From positions 616,948-680,947 of the forward strand of contig NW_018148923.1 of NCBI RefSeq assembly GCF_002042975.1: DNA of 64,000 nt. The letters run 5' to 3'. Position 1 is the first letter of the stretch, and each line of letters begins with the position of its first letter. The notes under the pieces are model-generated. The model made no database searches. It was not told where the DNA came from and was given only the letters and a program-made list of their open reading frames with translations. The DNA comes from Orbicella faveolata (lineage: Eukaryota; Cnidaria; Anthozoa; Scleractinia; Merulinidae). The translations under genes and the position numbers were made by a program. Positions 1-14,200 of this stretch are shown here, piece by piece.

Positions 1-297
1 AATATCATAGGATGAGCAAAAGCACACTCAAAAACAGGTTTTTCAGTAAACAATTGAAAATCAAGCAAAATACTGTGAAGATTAAAGCGGATTTCTAGAT
101 GTACTCGAAGCGTATCTTTGATTTCAGGTTGAGGTGAACTCTTTTAAGTGAGAAACTAGTGTCCAGGTCAGCACGGTCAAAAAGCTGACTGTGTCCCTTC
201 AACTGATAGGTGACGTTCAATTAAAGTTTGATTGGCTATAAACTATCTTTTGGGACGTTGAATAGGTACAATGACTTGAAATATTTGAAACAAAGTG

Positions 298-400
298 TGT
301 GCTTCAGACATCAGTCAGGCTGAATTTGTGATCAATCAAGTGAAGTTGTAACAGTGGGTTCAACCATTTCTGGCTCTGCTACAAACAACACTCTCACATC
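298..400 (+). repeat. 103-bp direct repeat, left copy
   Basis: This stretch, beginning TGTGCTTCAGACATCAG, is repeated without a mismatch at 2,369-2,471. The copies are 2,071 bp apart in the same orientation and bracket the inverted-repeat element. Confidence 0.9.
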
Positions 401-535
401 TGAGCTTTCATCACTGCACAACACAACAAAGGTCAGTTAAAGATTTCAGAAGTAAGCTAGCACTTCTGCACAATAGAAAGGGACTGACAACAACAATGGA
501 AATAACGTAATGATTCAATAAGTGCCCGTCTTTTT

Positions 536-2094
536 AGTAAGTGTCCAGATTAAGGTGGCTCAAAACAGTTTCCAGCAGTTAGATCTTGATGGGACATTAT
601 AACCAATATTTATCACTTGATGCTACAATCACGGTATCAAAATACTGCCCAATCATTGGTGAACACGTTATCATTTTCGTGACACAATAGGTTACCATAG
701 CAACAGTATGACCTAGTAAAAACACCCTTAATTACAGCTTTAGGGGCTTGTAATTCAAAAATGACACGGAGAATGCTTCAAATTTACGCACTGTCACTTA
801 CCGGGTGACCTGCAGAAAGAGTCCCAGGCGGGAAGCCTGGGGTGGAGTGTTTGGTCTAAGAAGGCCCCAAACCACTCTCCCCCCTCCACCACCTNCAAAG
901 AAAAAAAATTGTCACACTTCCAAGTTTGAAAATAAATTCACTCTTCAACATCTCCGGATTTAACAAAGCATGAAATAAAGAGGTTAGGTCTGCATGTCAA
1001 CCTAGAGGACTGAATGTCTGGTGTGTTTGTGTCGAGAAAGATTTAAGTACGCGTAAGATAAACTCTTTAACATCATAAACTGTTGACGCGATTCGCGCGC
1101 TACCGGCCGGTATCAAAGTTATTTCCCCTTTTTGACCAATTAGGCAAAGCAACGATTCCCCTATTGAATAGTCAACAGTGAATACTAGTTACATACAGCT
1201 CCTCAACAAGCTACTATTCGATTTAAGTACATCAACACGATATTCACTACAGACAATTTCTGCTTGCTAAGCAAATAATATAAAATGCGGTTTGAGGAAC
1301 TTTTTACTTTAACATAAATCTCGGCTGATTTCAAGGCCATATGATGCATGTTAACTTATGGTTTGTCCATTTACGAGTTCCCTTTTCTAAAAGCAAGGTA
1401 ATTATTTTCTTTAAGGTTAGAGATTTTCGATTATTTATAGCTTACAGTGGATAAGTTAAATAAAAAAAAAAACAATCATCAACAATTCTCTCTGAGCCTT
1501 TGAACTCACTTTTCCGATACTTAGTTCAATGAGTCTTATGGGAATTGAAAAAGCAATTAGAGAATGTTTCCAAAGAAATAACCAATGTGCTTATCTTGTG
1601 CTTGAAAGGTTGAGATCAGTCAACTTTCTCCTACGAAATGAGCTAAAAAAAGAATTCGCCTTGTCAGTCAAATTCTTTATTACAAAGAATCGTAGAGCTC
1701 TACGAAAATTTCTACGTCTAATCGAGCTTCATAAAACGGGCTGGGTATAACCTTAAGTTTTGAAAATTTAAGGTAGCTCTGAACCCTATGCACAGAATTA
1801 TTTTAAACCTTGCCAAAAGTTCCTTCTTATCATGCTTATTAAAATTTGATAATACAAAAAAATTTCCCCGTGCCGTTTTCTAATTATAAGCCCTAAAAGC
1901 TGTAATTACGTGTGTTTTTAGCATGTCCTACTGTTGCTATGGTGTCACGAAAATGATAACGTGTTCACCAATGATTGGGCAGTTTTTTGACACCATGATT
2001 GAAGCATCATGATCAAGTGATTAAGAGTGGTTATAATGGCCTATCAAAATCTAACTGCTTGAAACTGTTTTTAGCCACCTTAAAATAAGTACTT
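536..2094. mobile_element. DNA element with about 215-bp terminal inverted repeats
   Basis: Arms at about 536-755 and 1,881-2,094 are inverted copies. A run of roughly 40 bases around CCAATCATTGGTGAACACG matches exactly. The roughly 1.1-kb interior has only a 73-codon ORF (1,529-1,750) with no family resemblance and a CG-rich patch at 1,081-1,115. It is probably a non-autonomous transposon. Identical 103-bp direct repeats lie outside it. Confidence 0.7.
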
Positions 2095-2368
2095 CCTTGT
2101 GAGAAGTACCCCCATGACAAAAGTGGCATCTAAGACAATTACTTTGGTGTAAATTCATGACACATTCGGCACATAAGCGCAAACAATGCATGAAATATAA
2201 GTTTTATAATACTGAACTCCGCACATACCAGCACGATGATGGACAAGGAACTCAAGATATCTGCAGGAATCTCTCGATACCGCTAGCTGTGAAATCAGTC
2301 CAAAAATTAACGCTTCATACAATAATTATCTTCAGATAATTACCTTCTAAAGAGCGTGAACCTTGCTA

Positions 2369-2471
2369 TGTGCTTCAGACATCAGTCAGGCTGAATTTGT
2401 GATCAATCAAGTGAAGTTGTAACAGTGGGTTCAACCATTTCTGGCTCTGCTACAAACAACACTCTCACATC
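2369..2471 (+). repeat. 103-bp direct repeat, right copy
   Basis: Identical to 298-400. Sequence diverges at once on both sides of the matched block. Confidence 0.9.
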
Positions 2472-3911
2472 ACTGTGATTCATCATCACACAAGCACAGT
2501 TTGCTAATAGATCAGATGTTGCTAGTTTTTTTTCGGCAGGACCTTGACACTTCAATTTGAATTTGAAAAAAAAAGATGGTTTTTAAACATTCAAGGGAGT
2601 AAAAGAGTAAAAATGCTAGAATACTCAACCAATCATGAAAAATTGCATCCAGTGTTCACACTACTGCTGTTTTCTTTTACAAACGTAGATCCCGGTTGCA
2701 CGACCATGCCTTTGCACCAGAAGACAAATGATTGACAGCTGACAAAAACAAAAATACAAAACTTCTTACCTCTTATATATTGTTACATTCCACAGGTAAC
2801 CACACGGAGCTGTTAAAAAGAAAAAATAAAAAAAAAAAAAAAAAACAGCAACAGATGATTTCAAAATGTGAAGAGTGCCAGAATTATATGAGATGTCAAT
2901 GTTGCTCCCACACTTCTCATGCCAAGTTCAACCACCATTCTGCTCTTGCACCAAAACCAAACTAAATGCAGCAAAAGAAATCCATTTGAATCAGGGTCAA
3001 CAAGTATGTCAACTAAATCGACAGAACTGGGTTGACAGCAAAGTGGTTTTTGAACCAGGCCTGAGATTTTGAATCCACAAATCAAATGGAAACTAACAGC
3101 AAAATAAAAAATATATATATCAACAGAGATCTAGAAAGAGGAAAAACATATTTAATATAATCTGAGTAACTTGTAATAAATGGTGGAGATTAAAAAAAAG
3201 TAATGCAAAACTAGAATGCTAGGTTTTATTTGTTAAATCGGTATTTTCTTCTTGATGATATCCATTTCAATTGCTAGTATTTTCACATGCACAGAACACT
3301 GTAGTACTATAAAATAGAAGTAAATAGCTTCTGCATAGTTCTAAGGCCATGTGCTCCAAGCTCTTTCCACCCTGGCTCCATACAGATGCAACAACTCAGG
3401 GGTTCCATTTTATCAAAACCAATTCACCATGAACAATTGTGTTAAACATGTCCTCGTGTTCCACTGGTAGTAACTAATGTTGTAGTATGTACAAGCTCAC
3501 CACAGGAAACAGGTATCACTTCAAACAAAATTAGCTAACGACTTAAATGCAACTTAAATTGACAAAACAAGTTGAGACTGACTTTTTCAGAAGGAAAAAT
3601 GCTTCATAAACTGGCATAACAAAATTAATATGTTACTTATGTACCCCACAATACAATGCACTTAGTAAGAAAACAACCAAAGTGAACTGTGCAGCTCACA
3701 ACTCAAGAATTTGCAAAGTTCTGAAGTCAACAACAAGTAATATTCTTACTACCTTTGTTTTGACCGATAAGAACTGGCTTGTTACGGAAAATGCCCTTAC
3801 TGAAATTGCAGTAGAAGATTCTTTTCATGAAAGGACGAAAAAATTTTACAACTTAAGATAACCTGGGTGATTAGTTTTCGAAAACAACTTTACAGTTCTT
3901 CCTAAGTTGTA

Positions 3912-4238
3912 AAAGGTAAGATTAAGTCTGCACACGAGAAAAGGGGCCCATCAGCCTGGAAATTATCTCTAGTTTCTGTGGCATTCTGTGGCATGAAGTG
4001 TCTACAAGTATTTCTTCTCNCCCCCCCACCCCGCTTGGATGGGTTCCTAGTCCATTCCAGGATTACCCCCAGCATTAAGTTTGCTGGTACCCACTTTTAC
4101 ACCTGGGTGGAGAAAGGCACTGTGAGAGTAAAGTGTCTTGCCCAAGGGCACAACACAATGTCCTCAGCCAGGGCTCAAACCCAGACTGCTCGACCTGGAG
4201 GTGAGTGCACTAACTACGAGGCTGCTGTGCCTCCACAA
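3912..4238 (-). mobile_element. tRNA-derived SINE, family 1
   Basis: Read on the minus strand it starts with a tRNA-like head: an A-box-like TAGTTAGTGCACT and a B-box-like GGGTTTGAGCCC. The body GGGCAAGACACTTTACTCTC follows, then the tail CAGGCTGATGGGCCCC. A similar unit occurs on the plus strand at 31,506-31,790. The head is too decayed to be a tRNA gene. Confidence 0.75.
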
Positions 4239-4950
4239 GTTGTACTCTTAAAAATTTAAGAGGAATATTAAAATGAGGATAAACGATAATAGCAGGAAAG
4301 GGGCAATGATCTCCATATATTTTTCCTAAAACAGCTATCAGCTTTCCATTTTATCAAACATTTTTTGTTGACTAAACCTGGAGTATTAAAGGAAAGTTTT
4401 AAGTAAGAGATAGCTGAGATAAAAAAAATACTATTACAAAATCAGGTCAAGCTTTGCTGAATGAGTTCTTTGTTTTTTTCGCAATATGCGCTTCACAGAT
4501 GTATCCTTACATACCAGCTTACAGATCTTAAGAACATACAATACTTTACCTTCAGTTTGCAATGTACATCGCATGGACAGAAATGCCTTTGACATCAGAC
4601 ACTGAAAGTTAACTTGGAAATCTGCAACTTTTTTCAAATTTTTGTCTGCTGCTAAAGCAATAGTTAAATTGCATTTAACGAATATTGCTTATGCTTTATG
4701 GCTTGCAACTTTGCTGATAAAAATTCATGCTTGTTGCTGATAATAATTTCTACTAATTGCAACTAGGGCTCAGTCCTAACGCTAATATTGTGTAACTTTC
4801 ACTTGTCACAAACTATAGTTATTTAATGCTGTTATATCATTTCCACTTTAGTACGGCATTTTATAATCTCTAAAGTTTCCGAAGAATGGAGTTCCTGAAA
4901 ACCAATCTCTCCATCAATATTACACCCAAAGACTTAAAACATTTCTCAAT

Positions 4951-5309
4951 CATGGTTGCCACAGACATCACTTTTCAAAATTCCGACTTTTCCCTAACAA
5001 AAATAAAATTTCCGTGACCAAATAAATCCAAAATGTCAGATCTGGTAGCAGCTACTAGGCTCAACCTACAGCCGTCCTTTTCACTCGTTTATTAAGACTG
5101 ACAAGTTTTCAACAAATTTTCTTTCTTCATTAAGGAAAAATATCGTTGAGATCACAGTGACCCCATGTTCCTTTCAGCCTTCTATGGTATTAAATCAGCC
5201 ATGCTAAAAGTTCTCAAAATGTCAATTTTTCTGACTCCAAATAAAATTCTGACTTTTCCCTGACCAAGAATTTTTCGCCCTGACCATTTCCTGACCTGTG
5301 GCAACCCTG
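4951..5309. mobile_element. hAT-like MITE
   Basis: The ends are imperfect inverted repeats: CATGGTTGCCACAGACATC on the left and GACCTGTGGCAACCCTG on the right (CAGGGTTGCCACAGGTC in reverse). Inner TTTTCCCTGACC-like motifs recur near both ends. No coding capacity was seen. Confidence 0.55.
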
Positions 5310-8300
5310 TCAATTTACAAGCTTCACAGGCTCTTTAATTGTCAGTTCGCTTAGAGAATAACTACTGTTACATATGAGACAAAATGTAAACAATGACACC
5401 CATATAACAAATCAGATGAAATCCTTAATACAATTGCAGTGCCATCTTGTTGACACAACACTTCTGTAAAATTTAATGTAATGTACTGAGCTCTACTTCA
5501 AATCAGAATTCTGCAGCCTTTGAATTTTTTGCCTCCTTGATCATCAACTTGAAGTTTTTTTTTAATTCAAATTTTCACAATCATTACTTTATCAACTTGA
5601 AGTTGATAAAGGTACCTAAATGGAGGATTGTCAGTTGCGTGCATGTTTAACTACTTATTGACCCAGAGTTGGCTCTTTATGGGAAAATCTCAAACCAAGA
5701 TCTCGCTGTATTGATCAAGCAGTAGTAAGGTCAATATGGCAAGGCTAAGGTTTGAGATTTTCCTGTAAAGACCGACTGACTGAGGTTAATAAGTTGTTTA
5801 CTGTATGGATTTTTGCTATATTTTAGCAGGCTCATAATTGACCCAGGGGCATTGCACAAGAGTATTGCTCTAGAATTAGTCAATCAGAGTACACATTATA
5901 TCAGCAACATGGAGGCATGTTAGCAGAGAATGCAAGAATAAACTGATACCATGGGAGCCCACAGTGCTAACTTCAAAGTGTTACGACTTTCAAGGTCGCT
6001 GTGATGAAGAGAAAGCCTGCAAAAAATTGTTTCAAAAGCACACAAACCCACAATCCTCCATCTTATTTTGACAAGGAGCTGATTCTAGAAACATCAGCTT
6101 TTCCCAAACAATTAAGCAAGTTAGTGATCATCTATTAATGTTTTACCTGCTTGCCAATAGGGCACAACAATTTCTTTTAAGAAACCAATCACTTTATAAA
6201 TCTTATGGATGACATTACCGAGTCTTTTGTCAACTACCAAAAATAAATATATACCTGTACACATTATGTGCAATACACAAATTTATACATCCACATACCT
6301 TCCTTCATCCATGCGGTAACATCCAATGGAACACAGTTTCACTTCTGTGAAACACAATTAACATATCTGCTGCTTTCTCCCTGGGTTAAAATTCTTACTT
6401 ATTGCATGAAACTCTTTCAATTGTCAAAAGATTTTTTTCGCAGCACAAGTAAAACAACAATTTTTTTTAAAAGCTGCTTTATAAAACTTTCACGATATCA
6501 CATAGCTCCAATTGGTTGTAGTTGTTTGCAGGACACTAGGAACAGACAGCCGACACAATATTGCAACTTTTAAATTCTTTTGAAGTCTCTCTCATGTTTA
6601 CATCAGACTGTAGTGTGTGTAAACATGTGTCACATTTTCCATTTCCTAAACTGAAATTCTTATTTATTTGACTGGCATAAAAGTCAAATAACGAGAGCAA
6701 ATATCTCATGCTGATTGATACTTTGTAGTCATTTTTCTCTAGTTCAAAATGTCACATGATCAAAACTGGACTGAAACAAAAAGCACTGCATGAATTGTGC
6801 CAGAAGGTTGGTATCAGTCTCTCCTCAAATGATCTTTTGCTAAAGGCTCACCAAACACACTGATGTATAAACACTGATCATTCTTGAAGTGTCTTGTGAA
6901 AAGAACAAGGAAACAAAAGTAGTCACAGAACTCTGATGAGGAAAGTACCAAAATATCTTGTTTTCAACTTTCTCCGCTCAAAACAATTTAACATACGGCT
7001 GTTTCAACAAAGTTCATCCTGCAAAAACCTATAACATAGCCAATTGGCATTATGGGTAGTGACAGTTTGTCGTTGCTTGGTGGAGGTCCACAGTTTTTCA
7101 GTAAGAAGGAAGGAGAAAGCATGAATACATATGTTGAATGCTATCTCCTTCTGTCACATCAAAGCAATATGAGCTTCATTCAAGCATTGGAGAAACAGCA
7201 TTACCCAAGATACCTTGTGACATTGTTACATACGCCTTAATGTTCTTGCAAGACAACATCTGGCAAAGCAGCTGTATGGGTCAACGCCCCATCACTTACC
7301 CAAAGAGGCTCAGGATTATTCATAAGTGCAAAGTGATACACCAATTGCTCCAATCTCAAATCATGTAATTTCTTCCTGACAGAATGGCTACTTCACAACA
7401 CTTCATGTGACAGTGCTCCATTGGCATCATCAATAACCCCCTCCCACTCCATCCCCTTTACAATTTTCTTACCTGTACATCCAAACCCTTTAAACCTATT
7501 TTTTTTTTTTCATCACGTATTTTAAAAAGTAACTTAGCAAAAACATACAGCAAACAAAGTGTCTTTAAAGAAAATTTAAATACTCCATTATCTGGTTTAT
7601 ACATTTGCTGTGTGGGAATCAGAGGAAGAAACCATTTGTTGATATGTTTTTTTTTTTTTTACAAAGACTTAGCAGCTGGCAGCTCTAGCTACCTTGGGGA
7701 GACTGTTCTAGAGAAGAGCTCCATAGAGGGAAGAATTACATTTCACATGGTCAGTTCTTGGCATTGCAGAAATCGTAAGATAACCTGGTGCAAGCATACC
7801 ATACAGGCCTTTTGCTTTACTCTTCTGAATAACAGTGTCAAAACCAAGTGAATTGAGAAGAAGCCTAAAGTTTTTGTCATATCTTGACTTTGTTGTAACC
7901 ATGGCAGTACAATTCTGCAGTTTCTTACTTAACTGTTGAGACAAGCCATCCCAAATAGTACTGTAGAATCTATAAACTGATTTTAGTGTTTAGTTTTAAA
8001 CGCACAAATACTGGAAGCACCTTTTTAAAGATATTCAAAGAAGTGTGTATATCTAAGGGATGGTCATTTCGGGATTGTCAGAGCTGATGATCACAAACTC
8101 AGGTTTTTGTAACATAGCCCCCAATCTCAGATTTTCATTAGTAAACATATAGGCTCACTGTTTCCGTCAGAGCGCACCATTGCAGGAATCCCACGCTGCA
8201 ATCAGAGATGGCCCCCAGAAAAATGAGAAAAAGGCCAATTTGGCCCTTTCCTTTTACAAGACTTCAGGCTTAACACAGGCATAGTATTTAAAAGCCATCC

Positions 8301-10750
8301 CAGGGTTCAAAATTGTGACCAATATGGTCACCGACACAACTAACACTTCATCCTTGACGACCAAAACTTCTGGTTTAGTAGCCATAATGGCAACTACATT
8401 TCTCTGTGTTGACGATTAATAACGGCTATTTTGTCACACATTATGTCCTTCTAGAAAATTACATTGAAAGATCTTTGCTTCTAAAACATTCAACATAAGA
8501 AAAGAAGTCAATCCGTCCTTCTGCTTTGTTGCAGTTTTGATTCTTGGAAAACTTCCAAATGGCTTACCATGTATGAAATCACCCTATAATGAATTGCAAA
8601 CCCTTGATCATTGACTACATCATGTATGCCTAAGGATTGTTCTCTTGTAATGCACAGATCCTTTATACTAGTATCTAATTCAAAAGAAACTTTATTGAGT
8701 AGAAACACTTCAAAAAGCACTTAAAATTTTATCATAGATCCTAATAAACTGCTTTATTTTCCTTGGTACCCTGATGTATTTTTTTCCCTCTGTAGCTTTC
8801 AATTTATTGGCCCCTTTCCTAAAAATTTGGCCCCTAAAAAAGGTCTTCAGGGACCACTTAGGCCCTCAAGTAAAATTTTCTTGCTGAAACACTGCAGGCT
8901 GAAGCTCAAGCTCTGCTGCAGCCATGTGACATGCCCAAATAGTTAAAATATGAGACTAAACCCTCCTCAGCCCTCAGATTCACTAAAGAGGAATGCTATG
9001 CAGTGCATACAATCAATGGTTTCAGCTTCCTCCTGCCTATACACTCAGTACTTTGCTGTTGAATGCAAGGGGTTAAAAAGTTACATGGCATTGTAACAGT
9101 GTTCCTAATTTGTCCTAATTCAAAGCCCCCTTTAGAAACCCGCTTGAATCTTCTAGTCTTGCAATAAGATTATTTCTGAAAAGGAAAACTTAACACAGGT
9201 CTGTATCTTGTATATTCTATTTTCATTTGAACATGCTTATTTGACTTTAAAAACCCAACACTGTTATACAATGTAATCCAATCAAATAACATTGACCCTC
9301 CCCTATTTACAATGTTACATTACAAACTTTATGAATGACTATTTCATTCTAATAGATCAGACTTCTAGTGATCAAGTAGTGAGCGTCTCTCTCTCACCTC
9401 AACATTCAGTGTAATCAATGATAAGATGAGTGTTATCTGCCATAGTCAACCAATAACTGCTTTATTACATAATGTTGCAAAGAAGGTAGCAACTGAATAC
9501 TGGATGACCACTTCACTCAATCCTAAAACATTGGTGTTTCCTTCAGACTTCATACCATTTTTGCCTTCAGATATTCTTTCCATACTTTCTCACGTTCCTT
9601 TGTGGAATTTTGCATTTTCCACATCTACATTATCCTCCATAATTTCATTTACTGCTGAATTTTCGGGTTGGAAATACAACCGAGAGGAAACAACACTCTG
9701 CAGCTATGCAACTACATTCTAACAAGAAAGAATATATCCAGAATTATCTGTGGCCCCCAGATTGGAGCATGAGCCCTCAACGTACATAAAGAAATAAACT
9801 GCTCTCTACATGGGAAATTTAAAGACGATTTCATGGTTTGAAAAATAAAGATTCCATGAAGAGAAAAAAAAAATAAAAAAAATAAAAATAAAAACACTTT
9901 GCATGGCAAGCTTACCCAGCAACTATTTAAAGTGGGCTAATACTTTGAAGGGGAACTGTAAGTTAGGTTAACAAAAAGTAGGGGTTAAATTGGTATTCAG
10001 ATAATCAGGTTCACTGTGATAAAACATACTCCAAAAACACAAAACTTGATGTGCACAAAGAAGATTAAAATGTCCATACAAGAGATAAAGTCCTCAAAAA
10101 TAAAAGGCAACCTATAAAAGAATGAGATCTCTCTTTCAAATTGTTTGCCATTTATGCCAAGACGTTAGTCAAACTGTGTAAAGATGAATATTTGGATTCT
10201 GGTCAGAGAAAAAACTTTTTTCTCCAGTCCTACTAAGTCGACCAATCTTAAAAAAAAAACATTTCATATCAAATCCATTAAAATGTCAAGTTTTAATAGT
10301 AGTTAATTATATACATATTGATTACAGAGTAAACTGAATAAAAACCATATATGAAAACCTCATGACAATTCTTTCAAGAAGAGTCCTTTGTCCATTGTCA
10401 TAGTGAGATGTGTAATTGAATTTGATTAACACATGAAACTACAAAGATTGAATGAGCAAGCACATCTTAACAGTCAACAGTATTCTAAATGAAGATTGAA
10501 ATCAGCCAATGAACTTGCTTCTGCCAATACGCAGCACAGTCAAAAGAACTTGGAAACTAACAAGCACTAGCAAGGCTTCTTGATCCTGGCCAAGAGTCTA
10601 AAAATTATGATCATCGTCAATGTGGCACAAACACAGGTGGAAACAACGGCTTAAAGAGGTAGCGCCAGGCTTGACTAATATTGAACTTCCATACTATTGC
10701 TATGTTAATCTACAAAATGCAATGTTATAAGATTTGTAAGAGCCACAAGA

Positions 10751-10756
10751 TTTATT
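10751..10756 (-). terminator. Possible polyadenylation signal of the DBHS gene
   Basis: On the minus strand AATAAA occurs in TTGAATAAATC, about 480 nt after the DBHS stop. It is the nearest canonical signal noticed, giving a 3' UTR of roughly 0.5 kb. Confidence 0.4.
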
Positions 10757-11234
10757 CAAGAACTTGAAACCTTCACACAGGATAATAAGCTTTAAAAGTT
10801 ATTTCCCCACTAAGAGAACCCTCAAAACTAATGCTGATAAATAACATTGAAACAGTCCTTTTAAATTCAGTTTCATGTCTTACATGCAAATAAATGGAAA
10901 CTTACTTAACAAGCTATTTGTTAATGAGCTAAAAATTGTTTCATTGCAGTCCTATTTTGCTTAACATTATATTTGCAAATTTCTCCAGTTAAAAGACCAA
11001 TCTTTTGTGACCAAAAGGTACATCTAATATAAATCAAATCCTTTCAAGTTTATCAACAAAATGTTAGTGCTGGTAAGTAAAATATTTTATGGCAACATGT
11101 TCCACTGCTCTCCATTGTGTCATCTTAAAGTACCACTATTCCCACTAAAGGCTCAATGTTTTTGGTCTTGTCAATCAAAGCATCGATGCCGCCAGAATGT
11201 AACAAAGTTTGTGTGAATAGTGCACTGTTTGTGC

Positions 11235-14200
11235 CTAGTAACGTGGCCTCTTGAAATCTCCATGATCTCTTGAAGGTGGCTCACGTGAGCGTGCAGCAAG
11301 TCGATCTCGATCGACCATGTCACGATCACGTTCTCTGTCATTTTCAAACCTTGGCCTCTGAATGATTATTAATTAAAGTTCAATGATATTTTGATTGCAA
11401 TGTTCATGGGATGATCCGTGAATCCAATGGACAACAGAGAAAATCCAAAAGGAAAGATATCCATGGTGGAAGATGGCAGCAAAAACAGAAAGCAAACATA
11501 TCATTAGAACAAATCAAAGCAACATTATGGTGCTACTCTAGGTGTATTGCTATTTGACATGTTGAACACAACTTCTTGTACATTGTATCATGTATCCAAA
11601 GAAAGTATCATCACTCACTGTGAAGCAGAGTCGCATCACATTTGTCTTAGTTCTTCATGTCATTTTTAAAACACGCTTAACAAATAACTGACAATAGAGT
11701 ACAAGTCGTGTAACAAAGTTTCTAGATGTCTGCATGGACAAGGTAAGTTTTGAATGAAAACAAAACACTGACAAAAGATCCCTTCTTTGCTTTGATGTAA
11801 CATGCACAAAAAAATCTTGGCCTTTAACATCCCCCCTTGAATAGCTTTCTCATTAGTGTAAAAGACACAAGGCAATAAGATAATGGCGATTTTGAGATTC
11901 TCTTCTTTTGGTTCCTGTCTTAATTTAAAATGGCTCTAGACAGTTTTCAAGTTACTACCAAGAATGCCTTTCCTACAAATGGAATAAGCACTGTGCTGTT
12001 CTTTGAACTGAAAGCAGTTATTGCCCATATCTTGCTCATTTGGCCAGCTTGAAGCCTATCTTCTGAGAGGTAAGCTTGTTAATAAAACACTATATTAAAC
12101 AAGTCAATTCTAGATGTGTACCTTACCATACATAAATTTCTTAAGCGATACAAACTTACGCAAATGATTGCAAAGCTCTTGAACTATACTATTCATAACA
12201 ATGTGGTATTTAGGTCACATTTCTTGCATTTTGCATTGTTTTCTTTGAACAATTTGTAAGACATAAGAGCCTCTCATAAGCTGTCCACTGACTATAAACA
12301 GTCTTTTGCAAATAGCATTTCACATTCTGAAATCTAATAGGCAATTGACAAAACATCTCACTCAAATCTATGAAATGGATTGTCTCATCCATCTTGTAGC
12401 GTGGCAAAAAGTATTAATAGCACTGTGGCAAAAGCAACAGCTATTGTTTCACTTCTGACCTTGGTTTTTTTTATCAAGTGATAATATGTGATCTTTTCTA
12501 ATGAAATTTCTGTTAACATCTAGTGTACAAGTAGCAATCAACTGCTACATAGAAAACTGTTCTACACACGCGGAACACTTTTTACCCTAATCTATATTGC
12601 AGATTATTCAATGCAGATCCTAAAACATTTTAAAGTTACATTTTCAGAATTAAACTTTGTCAGGAGGCTACTTGTCCTCATTTACTACAAAAAGAAGAAA
12701 TGATTTCTTCTTTGCTAAGACAGACTTCCAGTTGGCAGATTGCATTCCTGGTTTTCCATGAAGCTGTTTTACCATTTCAATCAAGATAAAAAACAGTCCA
12801 CAATTACTGACGAATATTAAATCCAAAACTTACCCCTCCATTAGGTCGCATGCCAGGTCCCATAGGTCCACGTGGGCCTCCAGGAGGTGGGCCTCCCATA
12901 GATGGTGGGCCTCTAGGAGGCATCATTCCTGGGCCCATTCTGGGAGGGTTCATCATGCCTGGCTGACGAGGACCAAAACCTGGTCCACCACGTCCTGATG
13001 GTCCACCACGTCCTGATGGTCCACCACGTCCTGGTGGCCCTCCACGTCCAGGCGGCCCTCCACGGCCAGGTGGTCCTCCACGACCAGGTGGTCCTCCACG
13101 GCCAGGTGGTCCTCCCCGGCCTGGAGGCCCCCCACGGCCAGGAGGGGGGCCACCTGCACCCATTCCCCAATCTCCACCTGGAGGTCCCTGTTGGCAAGCA
13201 CAATGTTCTTAAAGAGGCTACAAAACAGTGTGGTCATACAGAGACTGAAATGGTTTCCATTCAGATAGACTGGCTGTAGGTCAGTTTGTCTCAAAATCAG
13301 GTCTGCAGTGCTCAGAAATCCTTTGTGAATCATTAAACCATAATTTGGGTAAAAAGGACCATAACCCCAGATTCCTTTTAGAAACTAAGGCACCAAGAAA
13401 AATATAGTTTCCAGGTTGCCCATTGGGCTAGTTGGAGCATTGTTTGCTAGCAGAAAAGCCTTTCTTGATAGCTCTACTTCATCTGCAAACTAAAATTCAA
13501 GTCCAAAAATGTTACCCACTGGGCATGCGACAGACAAAATCGTAAAGCCTGACAGGAAAATCCAGTAGTCCCTCATTTATGGACAGTATTTTCCTTGTAT
13601 GCTGTAATTATTGTAATATCAATGGGGCAAAGGATGCATGTAACCTACCTTAGAAGGCATTCCTGCTGGAAAGTTTGTATCCATTCGTCTTAAAGATTCC
13701 TGAAGTCAGATTGAATTGGTAGAAAAAGATAATGCTTCAATTATTTTACTGGATAATAATCGGACACTAACATGGAAACAGACCTCAACCAGTAGACTTA
13801 GCACTTAGAAAAACGTATTTCAACTACACTAGTTCAGAGAAAAAGTTGAATGCTAGTTTGAGTACAGTGGAACCCTGTTAATCAGGCCACCAAAGGGCCA
13901 CAAAAATCTGGCCGTATTAATAGTGTGGCCGTGAAAAAGGGGTTCTGTAGATGAGAAAGTAAATAAGAAAGAACTTTTTTCAGGCCAGAATAAAACTGCC
14001 ATAATAACAGGATGACCATATTAACGGTGGGGTTCCACCGAAACTCATGTGCAGTGCAATGCGAAAACTTCTTCTTGCACTGCAAATAAGCAAGATAAAT
14101 CAATTCCTGAACTGTTTTTACTATTTAGCTGCTCAAGAGCTGCCCTACCTGCTCATGATTACCTGGTGCATCATGCACAAACAGTATTCTTCAATACTAT

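Larger units (their letters stand above)
1..11230. other. Region without a recognised gene
   Basis: No convincing exon chain was found on either strand apart from the DBHS 3' UTR at its right end. It holds the repeats listed separately (direct repeats, inverted-repeat element, a hAT-like MITE and a SINE). The remainder is AT-rich, unremarkable sequence with short chance ORFs and poly-T or poly-A runs (7,501-7,510, 9,865-9,895). Confidence 0.6.

Noticed and set aside
1529-1750. 73-codon ORF inside the inverted-repeat element
   Set aside because: No recognisable domain and ordinary length for chance in this AT-rich sequence.
3753-3798. A 46-bp exon-like segment on the minus strand (KGIFRNKPVLIGQNK) with AG and GT borders
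   Set aside because: No partner exon, no family similarity, and such short splice-flanked frames are expected by chance.
4150-4235. tRNA-like sequence as a tRNA gene
   Set aside because: No cloverleaf with an acceptor stem could be formed; it is the head of a SINE. The same holds for 48,590-48,660 and 31,510-31,570.
11596-11640. GTGATGATAC on the minus strand in DBHS intron 8 as a fourth snoRNA
   Set aside because: No box D or terminal stem follows, and it is not near the 3' splice site.
12804-13333. Several long overlapping ORFs on both strands over DBHS exon 8
   Set aside because: They are frame shadows of the 18-bp repeat; only the frame giving PPGRGG joins neighbouring exons in phase.
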